Both the position numbers and the translations under genes were made by a program. Source: Flavobacterium sp. 9 (lineage in GTDB: Bacteria > Bacteroidota > Bacteroidia > Flavobacteriales > Flavobacteriaceae). Taken from it: a stretch of 64,000 nt of DNA. Below, in pieces: positions 44,049 through 53,578 of this stretch. Position 1 is the stretch's first letter. Every line of letters begins with the position of its first letter. The stretch covers positions 4,216,001 to 4,280,000 of the forward strand of contig NZ_PEEU01000001.1 in NCBI RefSeq assembly GCF_002754195.1, written 5' to 3'. Below the pieces are notes generated by a model. The model did no database searches, was not told the origin of the DNA, and saw nothing but the letters and a program-made list of their open reading frames with translations.

Positions 44049-44077
44049 TAAAAAAGCTCCAGATTTCTCTGAAGCTC
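44049..44077 (-). terminator. Terminator after the DUF4494 gene
   Basis: On the - strand AGCTTCAGAGAAATCTGGAG forms a stem and is followed by CTTTTTTATTTT. It lies 24 bp after the DUF4494 stop codon. The same hairpin sequence appears in the island composites at 36056, 40892 and 41517. Confidence 0.8.
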
Positions 44078-44100
44078 ATTATTCTTTATGATAGAAATTA

Positions 44101-44649
44101 TTATTCCTCCATAGCAGTTTCAAATTCCATGTGATCGATCGTTTCTACCGCAGGTTGTGCAGGTTTTGAAGCTTTCAACGCATTGAATCTTTCTAATTGT
44201 TCTGTTTCTCCTTCTTCACCACTGAAATAAGGGAAAACATCCATAATTGGAGATTCAGAAACAGCAGGAATTGAATATTCTCCCATTGTAGTTTGCATCA
44301 CATGAAGCGTATTGTCATAAGCTTCTCTCACATCATTTGCCTGAACCAAAAGATACATATTCGATTTTCTTTCTTTACCGCTTTCTTCGTCGTAAGCCAT
44401 CAAAGTTACTTTTGATTTAAACCAACGATCTGCATTTTCAAAAGGATGAATTTCGGCATAATTAGCCACTTTTATATTCGTGATTTTAAATTCTTCACTG
44501 ATATAAGCCGCCATCTCTTCATTAATTCTTTTTTCGGCTTCGGTATAAGACAAAGCATCTACCAAATAAGGTTCTGTTAGAACTTTTTGTCCTCCGGTTT
44601 CGTCTGTCTTTCTATATTTTACTTTGCATTCGTACCAAGTTGCGCTCAT
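44101..44649 (-). CDS. DUF4494 domain protein
   Basis: 182 residues from ATG 44649. Whole-length match in character to DUF4494, a Bacteroidota family: ATWYECKVKYRKTDETGGQKVLTEPYLVDALSYTEAEKRI, then INEEMAAYISEEFKITNI and ADRWFKSKVTLMAYDEESGKERKSNMYLLVQANDVREAYDN. Two similar ~55-residue halves seem to be duplicated. No signal peptide; cytoplasmic. Function unknown. Stands alone with its own terminator. Confidence 0.85.
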   Translation of the reverse strand: MSATWYECKVKYRKTDETGGQKVLTEPYLVDALSYTEAEKRINEEMAAYISEEFKITNIKVANYAEIHPFENADRWFKSKVTLMAYDEESGKERKSNMYLLVQANDVREAYDNTLHVMQTTMGEYSIPAVSESPIMDVFPYFSGEEGETEQLERFNALKASKPAQPAVETIDHMEFETAMEE

Positions 44650-44807
44650 CTTCTTTAATTTTTAAGGATGCCAAAGATAGATTTTACAGGAAAAAAAACT
44701 CTTAAATATTGAAATAGATATTCACAAATTTGGGTTGAATTTAATAATGTTCTGAATATCTGTTAGTTGAAAATAGTTAAAGAAATTTCCACAAGTTTGG
44801 ATATAAA

Positions 44808-45209
44808 CTACTTTTCTGATTCATTTTTATTGAATGTAAAAAACTCAAAAAATCCAAGAAGTATAACCCAGATTGAAAAACCATATATAATAATCTGCCA
44901 ATAATCAAATTGATATTTTTCTAATCCCCAAGAAGCTTTTGGCTGTATGAATTTTAAATAGGCAAAATAAAAACCAATAATAATGGTGAGAGTTCCAATA
45001 CTATATTTCAAGATTTTAGATGGCGTTGATTTGGTAATTTCTTTGTAGAAAATCACAAAAAATGAAATTACATATATAAAAAGGAAGACATGGAAAAGCG
45101 ATATTTTATCAATAAAAACGACTCTTAAGAGTTCTACAAAGCCAAGAAGTATAAAAGCTATTCTTGATATGATCCAAAAATTGTAAGTGCTTGAGTAGAA
45201 TTTCTTCAT
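44808..45209 (-). CDS. Small four-helix membrane protein, hypothetical
   Basis: 133 residues from ATG 45209 with four hydrophobic helices (about 10-32, 37-56, 68-88 and 103-125) and charged ends. No family recognised. It lacks the aromatic turn motif of the island membrane paralogs, so it is probably unrelated to them. It is divergent from the GH97 gene, with a 242-bp upstream region that also holds the GH97 promoter. Confidence 0.6.
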   Translation of the reverse strand: MKKFYSSTYNFWIISRIAFILLGFVELLRVVFIDKISLFHVFLFIYVISFFVIFYKEITKSTPSKILKYSIGTLTIIIGFYFAYLKFIQPKASWGLEKYQFDYWQIIIYGFSIWVILLGFFEFFTFNKNESEK

Positions 45210-45405
45210 TATATATAAGGTTTAATTTTAAGGACTAATATAGAAATTTATAATTGTATTTGGATGGAGTTTTAATTAGGAAAATAGACTAAAATATATT
45301 GTGTATTTGAGTTTGTTTAAAATGATAATCACAATGGATATTAAGTGTTAATTTCAAAAAAGTATATTTTTTCTTCTGTTGGGAAATCTGTTTCATAAAA
45401 TTTAT

Positions 45406-45430
45406 TATGTTTGCTAAATCGATTTAGCAA
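45406..45430 (+). promoter_or_regulatory. GH97 promoter overlapped by a LacI-type operator
   Basis: -7 box TATGTTTG (45406-45413) overlaps the perfect 20-bp palindrome TTGCTAAATCGATTTAGCAA (45411-45430). A bound repressor would cover the predicted start site. The central CG is typical of LacI-family operators and the site resembles those at 49077 and 50230. The leader to ATG 45452 is about 30 nt. Confidence 0.7.
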
Positions 45431-45451
45431 TTCTTGAAACCACCTTCATTT

Positions 45452-47551
45452 ATGAAAAATATATTCCTTATCTGTTTTTTTGTTATTTCTAATGCTTTCC
45501 TAAATGCTCAGGAATTAAAATCTCCGGATGGAAATCTGGTTTTGACATTCAAATTAAATGAAGCCGGAACGCCAATTTATACTTTAAGTTTTAAGAATAA
45601 AGAAGTGATCAAAGAAAGTAAATTAGGTTTTATTCTAAAATCGGATATTATATTCAATAAAGATTTCCAGATTACAGATACAAAATTTCAATCCGAAAAT
45701 AGTACCTGGAAACCGGTTTTAGGAGAACAAAAAAAAATTAGAAATCAATACAATGAATTGAAAGCTGATCTTGTTCAGAATAAAAGCAAGCGAAAGATTT
45801 CGATTTATTTCCGATTGTTTAATGATGGTTTAGGATTTAGATACGAGTTTCCAATACAGGATAATTTGCGTCATTTTATAATTCAGGAAGAAAAAACGGA
45901 ATTTAATTTAACGGGAGATCATAAACTTTTCTGGATTCCGGGAGATTATGATACCAACGAATATAGTTATACGACGTCTAAAATATCTGAGATGCAATCT
46001 CTCGTTTATAACGCAACTCACGTTTCGCTTGCGGCACAAACTACGATCAAAAATTTGGCAACACAAACGCCTTTGATGATGAAGACAAACGAAGGACTTT
46101 ATATCAATATTCATGAAGCGGCTTTGAAAAATTATCCGGCAATGTGTCTGAATGTTGATGATAAAACTTTTTCGTTGAGTTCACACCTTGTTCCTGATGC
46201 CGTTGGAAATAAAGGATATATTCAAACGGGAAGTTTTACGCCTTGGCGAACGATTGTTGTAAGCGATGATGCGAGAAATATTCTGGCTTCAAAAATGATT
46301 TTAAACCTGAATGAGCCTTGTAATTTTGAAGATACTTCATGGATTAAACCTGTTAAATATATTGGCGTTTGGTGGGAATATTTTACTGGCGGAGGTTCGA
46401 CTTGGGCATATTCAGATAATCAGGACGTTGTTATTGGAGCAACAGATTTCTCTAAATTAAAGCCCAATAATACACACGGAGCAAATACCAAACATGTAAA
46501 AGAATATATAGATTTTGCAGCTACAAATGGTTTTAATGCTGTTTTGGTTGAAGGATGGAATGAAGGTTGGGAGGATAATACGGCTTTTAAGAAAGAACGT
46601 ATTTATAGTTTTACCAAAGCATATCCGGATTTTGATGTAAAAGATTTAAGTGATTATGCTGCAAAAAAGAACGTAAAAATCATCATGCATCACGAAACGA
46701 CATCTTCAACTTCGGAGTATGAACGACAATTAAATGATGCTTTAAATTTTATGGTTGAGAACAATTATAATGCTGTAAAAACAGGTTATGTTGGGCCAAT
46801 TATTCCAAGAGGCGAACATCATGACGGACAGCAAATGGTGAATCATTATACATATGTAGCCAAAGAAGCGGCAAAACATAAAATCATGGTAGATTCGCAT
46901 GAAGCCGTTCGTCCAACTGGTTTACATCGCACGTATCCAAACTGGTTTGCTCAGGAATCGGCGCGAGGAACTGAGTTTGAATCTATGGAAGGAATTCATC
47001 CAGATCATACTACAATTTTACCTTTTACCCGATTAATGGGCGGTCCGATGGATTATACGCCGGGAATTTTTCAAGGAGATTTATCGGTTTACGGATCAAA
47101 AAAGAATAAGCTGAGTACAACGCTTGTCAAACAATTGGCGCTTTATGTTACGATGTATAGTCCGCTGCAAATGGCTGCCGATTTACCGGAAAATTATATC
47201 CGTTTCAATGATGCATTTCAGTTTATAAAAGATGTTGCGCTGGATTGGGATGAAACCTATATTCTTGAAGCAGAACCAGGAGATTATATTACAATCGCCA
47301 GAAAAACAAAAGGGAAAGAAGAATGGTTTGTTGGCGGAATAACTGATGAAAACGCGCGTATTGCTACAATTGATTTTAGTTTTCTTCCAAAAGGAAAATC
47401 TTATACGGCAATAATTTATGAAGATGGAAAAACTGCCGATTATAAAACTAATCCGCAATCGTATACTATTCGAAAAATAAGCGTAAATAGCAAAACTAAG
47501 CTGAAACAAAAACTTGCGTCAAGCGGAGGAGTTGCTATTTCTGTAAAGTAA
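45452..47551 (+). CDS. GH97 glycoside hydrolase (SusB-like alpha-glucosidase type)
   Basis: 699 residues from ATG 45452 (MKNIFLICFFVISNAFLNAQ, signal peptide); TTG 45434 is in frame but lies in the operator flank. N-terminal super-beta-sandwich, central TIM barrel and C-terminal beta domain as in GH97. The motifs VKTGYVG, GEHHDGQQMVNHY, DSHEAVRPTG and QESARGTEFESM fit the inverting, Glu-based branch (SusB type) rather than the retaining Asp-nucleophile branch. Alpha-glucoside cleavage is therefore the best guess. In a mannan/N-glycan PUL it might trim glucose caps; that is inference. It shares the LacI-type operator of this locus. Confidence 0.85.
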   Translation: MKNIFLICFFVISNAFLNAQELKSPDGNLVLTFKLNEAGTPIYTLSFKNKEVIKESKLGFILKSDIIFNKDFQITDTKFQSENSTWKPVLGEQKKIRNQYNELKADLVQNKSKRKISIYFRLFNDGLGFRYEFPIQDNLRHFIIQEEKTEFNLTGDHKLFWIPGDYDTNEYSYTTSKISEMQSLVYNATHVSLAAQTTIKNLATQTPLMMKTNEGLYINIHEAALKNYPAMCLNVDDKTFSLSSHLVPDAVGNKGYIQTGSFTPWRTIVVSDDARNILASKMILNLNEPCNFEDTSWIKPVKYIGVWWEYFTGGGSTWAYSDNQDVVIGATDFSKLKPNNTHGANTKHVKEYIDFAATNGFNAVLVEGWNEGWEDNTAFKKERIYSFTKAYPDFDVKDLSDYAAKKNVKIIMHHETTSSTSEYERQLNDALNFMVENNYNAVKTGYVGPIIPRGEHHDGQQMVNHYTYVAKEAAKHKIMVDSHEAVRPTGLHRTYPNWFAQESARGTEFESMEGIHPDHTTILPFTRLMGGPMDYTPGIFQGDLSVYGSKKNKLSTTLVKQLALYVTMYSPLQMAADLPENYIRFNDAFQFIKDVALDWDETYILEAEPGDYITIARKTKGKEEWFVGGITDENARIATIDFSFLPKGKSYTAIIYEDGKTADYKTNPQSYTIRKISVNSKTKLKQKLASSGGVAISVK

Positions 47552-47560
47552 AATGTGAAA

Positions 47561-47693
47561 TGGTACGCGGATGACACGGATTCGCTATCGCGAAAACACG
47601 GATTTGCACGGATCTTTTCTTTCTGATTATTAGAAAAAAAATCCGTTTTTATCAGCGTCTTTCCGAAAGGAAATCCGTGTCATCCGCGTGCCA
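47561..47693. repeat. Intergenic element with 22-bp inverted ends
   Basis: Left end 47561-47582 and right end 47672-47693 are reverse complements with one mismatch (core CGCGGATGACACGGATT). Inside are further CGGAT/ATCCG words. It looks like a dispersed flavobacterial intergenic palindrome and may act as a transcription barrier between GH97 and manA. No coding content. Confidence 0.75.
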
Positions 47694-47785
47694 TCTTTTT
47701 GCGTAATTTTAACACTAGATTTACTAGAATGAATTATTGCAGTTCGCGACAAAACAATTTAGATATTAATTTTAAAAACATAAAA

Positions 47786-48754
47786 ATGAGCATAAAGAAT
47801 TATCCTTTACAATTTGAACCAATTTTGAAAGAAAGAATTTGGGGCGGAGAAAAATTAAATACAGTTCTTAATAAACCAATCGTTTCGAAAATTACGGGGG
47901 AAAGTTGGGAATTATCTACTGTAGAAGGAGATGTAAGCGTTGTTTCTAATGGTAAATTAAAAGGAAAATCATTAACAGAATTAATTGAAAAATCTCCAAA
48001 AGCAATTTTAGGAACGAAAGTTTACGAACGATTTGGTAATCAATTTCCGTTATTGTTTAAATATCTTGATGCTCGTGAAGATTTATCGATACAAGTTCAT
48101 CCAAATGATAAATTGGCAAAAGAACGTCATAATTCTTTTGGTAAAACTGAAATGTGGTATGTAATGCAAGCCGATGATGATGCAAGAATTATTGTAGGTT
48201 TTAAAGAGGATTCAAGCAAAGAAGAATATCTGGAAAATCTAAATAATAATACATTGGTTTCTATTTTAGACGATGTAAAAGCCAAAGCCGGAGATTTGTT
48301 TTTTCTGGAAACAGGAACAGTTCATGCGATAGGAGCGGGATTGGTTGTTGCCGAGATTCAGCAGACATCGGATATTACGTATCGTTTGTATGATTTTGAC
48401 AGAACAGATGCTCAGGGAAATAAAAGAGAATTGCATGTAGATTTAGCACTTGATGCAATTAACTATAATAAAGTAGATACACATAAAAAGTACGAAATGA
48501 TTCAAAATCAATCAAATGTTGTGGTTGATTGTCCTTATTTTACAACGAATTTTATTCCGCTTGACGGAACAATTGATGTGAGTAGAAACGGAGAAACATT
48601 TACGGTTTATATGTGTATTGAAGGTTCTTTTGGGATTAGATACGAGAATGAAATTTATAAATATAAAAAAGGAGATACTGTTTTATTGCCTGCAGATATA
48701 AGTGATTATATGTTAGATGGTTATGCTTCTGTTTTAGAAGTGTACATTTCATAA
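47786..48754 (+). CDS. manA: Class I mannose-6-phosphate isomerase
   Basis: 322 residues from ATG 47786 (MSIKNYPLQFEPILKERIWGG); a TTG at 47699 is in frame but its 29-residue extension has no family likeness. Cupin-type isomerase with the zinc-site motifs QVHPND, KTEMWYV and the later GTVHAIGAG. It interconverts mannose-6-phosphate and fructose-6-phosphate in the cytoplasm and here would feed mannose released by the PUL enzymes into glycolysis, after phosphorylation by the ROK kinase at the right edge. The length fits the short Bacteroidota form. Confidence 0.9.
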   Translation: MSIKNYPLQFEPILKERIWGGEKLNTVLNKPIVSKITGESWELSTVEGDVSVVSNGKLKGKSLTELIEKSPKAILGTKVYERFGNQFPLLFKYLDAREDLSIQVHPNDKLAKERHNSFGKTEMWYVMQADDDARIIVGFKEDSSKEEYLENLNNNTLVSILDDVKAKAGDLFFLETGTVHAIGAGLVVAEIQQTSDITYRLYDFDRTDAQGNKRELHVDLALDAINYNKVDTHKKYEMIQNQSNVVVDCPYFTTNFIPLDGTIDVSRNGETFTVYMCIEGSFGIRYENEIYKYKKGDTVLLPADISDYMLDGYASVLEVYIS

Positions 48755-49076
48755 AAGATAATGTAAGATAGAGAAAAATAGTTCTTTAAGGTTTTGGATG
48801 CTTTCTCGAAATCTTAACGTTATGAAAAAATAAATTGTAGAAATTTTACCGAAAATTCTGTATTTTAATGTGCTTTTCTGTTCCTTTTTCGAATTTTTAT
48901 TGATTTTAAGCTTTTGTCTGTTCTCAGTTGAAAATACTTTATCAGAAGGCTGGTTATATCCTGTAAAAGTTCGAAATCATTAAAATGGGAATAAATGATT
49001 AATAAAGAAAAACTTATAATTACTGAGGATTCTACTTGTAATTAACTCTAAAAAAATGATTTATTTAAAAAAATAA
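48755..49076. other. Intergenic, nothing recognised
   Basis: AT-rich spacer between manA and the lacI promoter region. No gene, RNA or repeat seen; no clear manA terminator. Confidence 0.5.
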
Positions 49077-49117
49077 TTACAAAATCGTTTTAGTAACTAT
49101 TTTTATATATATATTTG
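49077..49117 (+). promoter_or_regulatory. lacI-type gene promoter with operator
   Basis: TTACAAAATCGTTTTAGTAA (49077-49096) is a near-palindrome of the same type as 45411 and 50230. The -7 box TATATTTG (49110-49117) follows after 13 bp, so the operator occupies the -33 region. This suggests that the regulator controls its own gene. Confidence 0.65.
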
Positions 49118-49159
49118 TGATTCAATTAACAACAACTTAATAAAAAATTAATTCGCTAA

Positions 49160-50170
49160 ATGAAAAAGATTACTATTAAGGATATTGCCACAGAGGCGCA
49201 AGTGTCTATATCTACTGTATCTTTTGTCATTAATGATAAAGGCGAGAAAATGGGAATCAGTCCTGCAGTAATAAAAAAGGTGCAGGAAGTTGCTGAAAAG
49301 CTTAACTACAGACCCAGCATGATTGCAACCAGTCTAAGAACTGGAAAAACAAGATCGATTGGACTTATTGTTGAAGATATTTCGAATCAATTCTTTGCAG
49401 ATCTTGCGAGAGTCATAGAAGATGAAGCGAAGAGCATTGATTACAGGGTTTTTTATTGTAGTACTGGTGGAGATGATGAACGTTCTGAAGAGTTGATACA
49501 TAGTCTTTTGCAGGCAAATGTGGATGGTTTTATTATTACGCCGACACAAAATCTTGAAGAGAAAATAGATCTTCTTATAAAATTAAGAAAACCCGTAGTA
49601 TTAGTCGACAGGTATTTTCCAGGTCAAAGAGTAAGTCATGTTGTAATGGATAATTATGAAGCCTCTAATACGGCTACAAAATTTTTGATCAATAAAGGCT
49701 GTAAAAAGATTGCTGTTGTAAATAATACATCTGAAATGGTTCAGATGAAATTACGAGAAGATGGTTATCGCGATGCTTTGAAAGAAGAAGGGAACTATGA
49801 TGAAACACTTGTGCTTCACCTGGATTATAATAGTACTGAAGAAAATAAGGTAGCCGATATATTAAGTTTTTTTGAAAAAAACAAAGACATAGATGCTGTT
49901 TTATTTTTAACCAATTATATGGGACTTGCGGGACTTCAGGCTTTTAGAAAGATGGGAATTAGTATTCCTGACGATATCTCGGTGATTAGTTTTGATGATC
50001 ATGATAGTTTTAAATTGCATACACCAACAATTACTGTAATTGCGCAGCCTATTGAGGATATCGCAGTTAAATCGATACAGTTGTTAATGAGTCAGATGAC
50101 TGACATGGAGAAGTTTGAAGTAGAAAAAAGCCTTAAAAAAGGCAGGTTAATAATCCGGGAATCTGTTTGA
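49160..50170 (+). CDS. LacI-family transcription regulator of the mannan PUL
   Basis: 336 residues from ATG 49160. N-terminal helix-turn-helix ITIKDIATEAQVSISTVSFVIND with hinge helix (NYRPSMIATSLRTGKTRSIGLI), then a periplasmic-binding-protein-like effector domain (DVDGFIITPTQN; VVLVDRYFPGQRVSHVVMDNYEA; PDDISVISFDDHDSFKLHTPTITVIAQP). It most likely represses susC-susD, GH97 and itself through the palindromes at 50230, 45411 and 49077, released by a mannose-derived ligand. The ligand is inferred from neighbours. LacI control of a PUL is less usual than hybrid two-component or ECF control. Confidence 0.9.
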   Translation: MKKITIKDIATEAQVSISTVSFVINDKGEKMGISPAVIKKVQEVAEKLNYRPSMIATSLRTGKTRSIGLIVEDISNQFFADLARVIEDEAKSIDYRVFYCSTGGDDERSEELIHSLLQANVDGFIITPTQNLEEKIDLLIKLRKPVVLVDRYFPGQRVSHVVMDNYEASNTATKFLINKGCKKIAVVNNTSEMVQMKLREDGYRDALKEEGNYDETLVLHLDYNSTEENKVADILSFFEKNKDIDAVLFLTNYMGLAGLQAFRKMGISIPDDISVISFDDHDSFKLHTPTITVIAQPIEDIAVKSIQLLMSQMTDMEKFEVEKSLKKGRLIIRESV

Positions 50171-50197
50171 TTCTAAAGGATAATATTTAAAAAAATT

Positions 50198-50222
50198 AAA
50201 AAAAAACGGTTCGTTTTTTTTT
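50198..50222 (+). terminator. A/T-stem terminator after the lacI gene
   Basis: A run of nine A then CG, a GTT loop, CG and a run of nine T form an 11-bp stem ending in T, 28 bp after the stop codon. It has few G-C pairs, so efficiency is uncertain. Confidence 0.5.
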
Positions 50223-50229
50223 AGTCATT

Positions 50230-50249
50230 TTACTAAATCGTTTTAGTAA
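50230..50249 (+). promoter_or_regulatory. LacI-type operator before susC
   Basis: TTACTAAATCGTTTTAGTAA is a near-perfect palindrome (TTACTAAA / TTTAGTAA arms around a CG centre). It lies 219 bp before the susC start. No convincing -7 box was found between it and 50468; the leader seems long. Confidence 0.7.
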
Positions 50250-50467
50250 GTTTTAGAAGACTAAACTGTGTTTATCAGTTGTTTTTTTTAACGTGTTCAC
50301 TATATCGATTTCTTAAGATTAGGAAAGTATTTATGTTGCTGTTAAGTCATAGTATTTAGAGGTGAAGATCTTTAGATACCATATTAAACTGAGTTCAAAT
50401 TTTATTACTAATTATTAAAAACAATCACGTTAAAATCAACAAAAATCAAAACAAATAACCAAAAAAA

Positions 50468-53400
50468 ATGCTTATGAAACGAATATTGGCAGTGTTAGGA
50501 ATGGTATTGTTAAGCAGCTTAGGAGCTGTTGCACAAAACCGATTAATAACAGGCATAGTGACTGATGCAGAGAACAAGGGAATTGTTGCTGCATCCATAG
50601 AGGTTCAAGGAAAACCGTTTAGCGCAGTTACAGACGCTGAAGGTAGATTCAAGATGAATGTTCCGGAAGGGAAGGTAACTTTAAATGTATCTTCTATAGG
50701 TTTTGCTTCAAAACAAGTAGTACTTCAGGAAAAAGAAAACCGTGTTGCGGTTGTATTAGGAGAAAATTTACAAGAATTAAAAGATGTTGTAGTAACTTCA
50801 TTTGGAGTTAAGAAACAAAAGAAAGCTTTAGGTTACGCAGTTGGAGAAATTAAAGGCGACGACCTGACAAAAAATAAAGAGATTAACTTAGGAAATGCCC
50901 TTCAGGGAAAAATTGCCGGAGTTAACGTTTCTGCACCTGTTACAGGACCTTCAGGTTCAAGCCGTGTAGTAATTCGTGGAGCAACATCTGCTTCTGGATT
51001 AAACCAGCCTTTGTATGTGGTAGACGGAATTCCGATTGATAACAGTCAACAAGGAAATGCAAATATGTGGGGTGGAGCTGATAAAGGAGATGGTATGTCT
51101 TCTTTCAATCCAGATGATATTGCTTCTATGTCTGTATTAAAAGGTAGTGCTGCTTCTGCTCTTTACGGGTACAGAGGATCAAATGGTGTTATCTTGATTA
51201 CAACTAAAAAAGGTAAAAACGGAACTGGAATTGGAGTAGATTTTAATACAAATTCTACTTTTAATACACCTGCAAGTCTTTTGCACTGGCAAGATCAATA
51301 CGGAGCCGGAGCGCCTGTAAATGGTGTTGCAACAAGATTTTCAGACTTACAGGAACTTAGGGATTCTTACTATTTTGCATGGGGAGATAAATACGACGGA
51401 ACACCTTCTCTTTCGCTTGACGGAAAAACAAGACCATACCAAGCTTACGGAAAAGACAATGTTGAGAATTTCTACAGAACAGGATATTCTTTCAGTAATA
51501 CTTTAGCTATTTCTGGTGGAAATGAAACTACTAATTTCAGATTATCTTTTGGAAACACTAAAGATGAGTCTATTTTACCGGGAACAAATTTCGCAAGAAA
51601 TAACGTGGCTTTGAGTTTGAATTCGGCACCAAACAAAAAAATTAGTGTAGAAACTAACGCACAATATATTACAGAGAAAAGTAATAATAGACCTTATTTG
51701 AATGATTCGCCTAGAAATCCTTCTTTCCCAACGACATTCCTAACTCCGGGAACAGACATTAGATGGATCAATAACGGATACGATGAAAACGGTGGTGAAG
51801 CAGATTATTTTGGTGCAAACACTTACCATACAAATCCTTATTTTGCTACACAAGAGCCTTTGAATGAAGACTTAAGAAAGCGTTTTATTGGTTCTGCAAA
51901 AGTAAATTATAACATTACTGAGAAAATTTATGCTAAAGGTGTTATTGGTATTGATGATATTAATTATGAATACACTGAAATCGAGCCTACAGGAATCAAC
52001 TACAATCCTGGAGGATCTTATGAAAACAGAGTTGAAGGCCGTTCTGAATATAACGCTTCTGCTTTTTTAGGATATAAAGGTGATATCGCCAAGAATCTTT
52101 CTTTGGATGCTTTCATTGGAGCTAACCGTCAACACAACAGATACAGCGGTATTAAAATGAAAGGAAACAATTTTATCGTTCCGTTCAAATATTTCTACGG
52201 AAATACACAACCGGACAAAACAGAGAAATTGTTTTCAGAAAGCGAAGTAAATTCACTTTTCTATTCAGCTGATTTAGGTTACAAAGATTTCTTATACTTA
52301 AGTTTAACAGGTCGTGAAGATTGGTTCTCTACTTTAGATCCATCAAACAACAGTACTTTTTACCCATCTGTAAGTTCAAGTTTCATTTATTCTCAAATTA
52401 TCGATTTACCAGAATGGATGTCTTACGGAAAATTAAGAGCAGGTTGGGGTAACGTAGGAGGAGCTTTGCCAGACGCTTATGCTTTGTCATTGACTTATAC
52501 TTCGCCAGACGGACAAACAGATTCTCAAGGACAGCCAATTTTGGGTGTTAATGGAGAAACGGTTCCAAATAAATATTTGAAACCTTATAATGTAAGTACA
52601 ATCGAATTTGGTTTCGAGAATACATTTTTCAATAACAGAGTAAGTACAGATTTGACTTTTTACCAAAAAAGAACAACAAACGATATTGCTGATGCTGATA
52701 TTTCTCAAGCTTCTGGTTACAGAACTACAAAAATCAACGTGGGAGAAATCCTGAATAAAGGGATAGAATTTGCTGTGAATGTAAAAGCAGTTAAAACAAA
52801 AAATTTCTCTTGGAGCGTTGGATATAATTTTGCTTACAATGATAGTAAAGTAGTAAGTCTTTCAGACAAAATTACAACCAAATCATTAGAAGGAAACAGA
52901 GATTCAAGAGCTTCTGTAGTTTTAGAAAAAGGACAGCCTTTTGGAGTAATCAAAGCTTATGATTATTTAAGAGATTCACAAGGAAATATTGTACTTGATA
53001 CAAACGGTAAATTCATGAGAGGAAATTTAATCATTGCAGGACAAGGTGTAGCGCCAACTTCAATGGGACTTTCGAATGATTTTCAATATAAAAATTTCAC
53101 ACTTTCAGTTTTTGTAGATGCTAAATTTGGAGGAGAAATCTACTCGGCTACAAATCAATTAGGAACTCGTTACGGATTATCAGAGCAAACACTTCCGGGA
53201 CGTGAAGGCGGAGTTCAGGTATCAGGAAAAGATGTTAACGGAAATCCTGTAAACACAACAGTTTCTGCATACGATTACTGGAGAAGTTATAGTGATATAA
53301 CATCAAACTTTGTTTACGATGCTGATTTCGTAAAATTAAGAGCAATCTCTTTTGCTTATAATTTCCCAAAATCGACTTTGTCTAAAACACCATTTCAAGC

Positions 53401-53563
53401 GGTTAGCTTAGCGTTTTCTGCTCATAATTTATGGACAATTTATGACAAAGTTCCAAACATCGATCCAGAATCAAACTATTCTAATAGTAATGCACAAGGA
53501 CTTGAAAGAGCATCTATGCCTTTGACAAGAAACTATGGTGTAAGCCTTAATGTCAAATTTTAA
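50468..53563 (+). CDS. SusC/RagA-family TonB-linked outer-membrane transporter
   Basis: 1031 residues from ATG 50468 (an ATG at 50474 is equally possible). Signal peptide (MKRILAVLGMVLLSSLGAVAQ), carboxypeptidase-D-like domain (LITGIVTDAENKGIVAASIEVQGK), plug (LKDVVVTSFGVKKQKKALGYAVGEIKGDDL; GSSRVVIRGATSASGLNQPLYVVDGIPIDN) and a 22-strand barrel with a typical last strand (NYGVSLNVKF). Imports mannan or N-glycan oligosaccharides together with the SusD protein 15 bp downstream. Controlled by the operator at 50230. Confidence 0.95.
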   Translation: MLMKRILAVLGMVLLSSLGAVAQNRLITGIVTDAENKGIVAASIEVQGKPFSAVTDAEGRFKMNVPEGKVTLNVSSIGFASKQVVLQEKENRVAVVLGENLQELKDVVVTSFGVKKQKKALGYAVGEIKGDDLTKNKEINLGNALQGKIAGVNVSAPVTGPSGSSRVVIRGATSASGLNQPLYVVDGIPIDNSQQGNANMWGGADKGDGMSSFNPDDIASMSVLKGSAASALYGYRGSNGVILITTKKGKNGTGIGVDFNTNSTFNTPASLLHWQDQYGAGAPVNGVATRFSDLQELRDSYYFAWGDKYDGTPSLSLDGKTRPYQAYGKDNVENFYRTGYSFSNTLAISGGNETTNFRLSFGNTKDESILPGTNFARNNVALSLNSAPNKKISVETNAQYITEKSNNRPYLNDSPRNPSFPTTFLTPGTDIRWINNGYDENGGEADYFGANTYHTNPYFATQEPLNEDLRKRFIGSAKVNYNITEKIYAKGVIGIDDINYEYTEIEPTGINYNPGGSYENRVEGRSEYNASAFLGYKGDIAKNLSLDAFIGANRQHNRYSGIKMKGNNFIVPFKYFYGNTQPDKTEKLFSESEVNSLFYSADLGYKDFLYLSLTGREDWFSTLDPSNNSTFYPSVSSSFIYSQIIDLPEWMSYGKLRAGWGNVGGALPDAYALSLTYTSPDGQTDSQGQPILGVNGETVPNKYLKPYNVSTIEFGFENTFFNNRVSTDLTFYQKRTTNDIADADISQASGYRTTKINVGEILNKGIEFAVNVKAVKTKNFSWSVGYNFAYNDSKVVSLSDKITTKSLEGNRDSRASVVLEKGQPFGVIKAYDYLRDSQGNIVLDTNGKFMRGNLIIAGQGVAPTSMGLSNDFQYKNFTLSVFVDAKFGGEIYSATNQLGTRYGLSEQTLPGREGGVQVSGKDVNGNPVNTTVSAYDYWRSYSDITSNFVYDADFVKLRAISFAYNFPKSTLSKTPFQAVSLAFSAHNLWTIYDKVPNIDPESNYSNSNAQGLERASMPLTRNYGVSLNVKF

Positions 53564-53578
53564 TAATAAAATTGAAAG

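Noticed and set aside
47699..47785. TTG-initiated extension of the mannose-6-phosphate isomerase
   Set aside because: The 29 extra residues have no resemblance to the family and ATG 47786 gives the normal N-terminus.
49097..49109. A -33 TTG element for the lacI-type promoter
   Set aside because: No TTG lies at the usual distance from the -7 box; the operator occupies that place.
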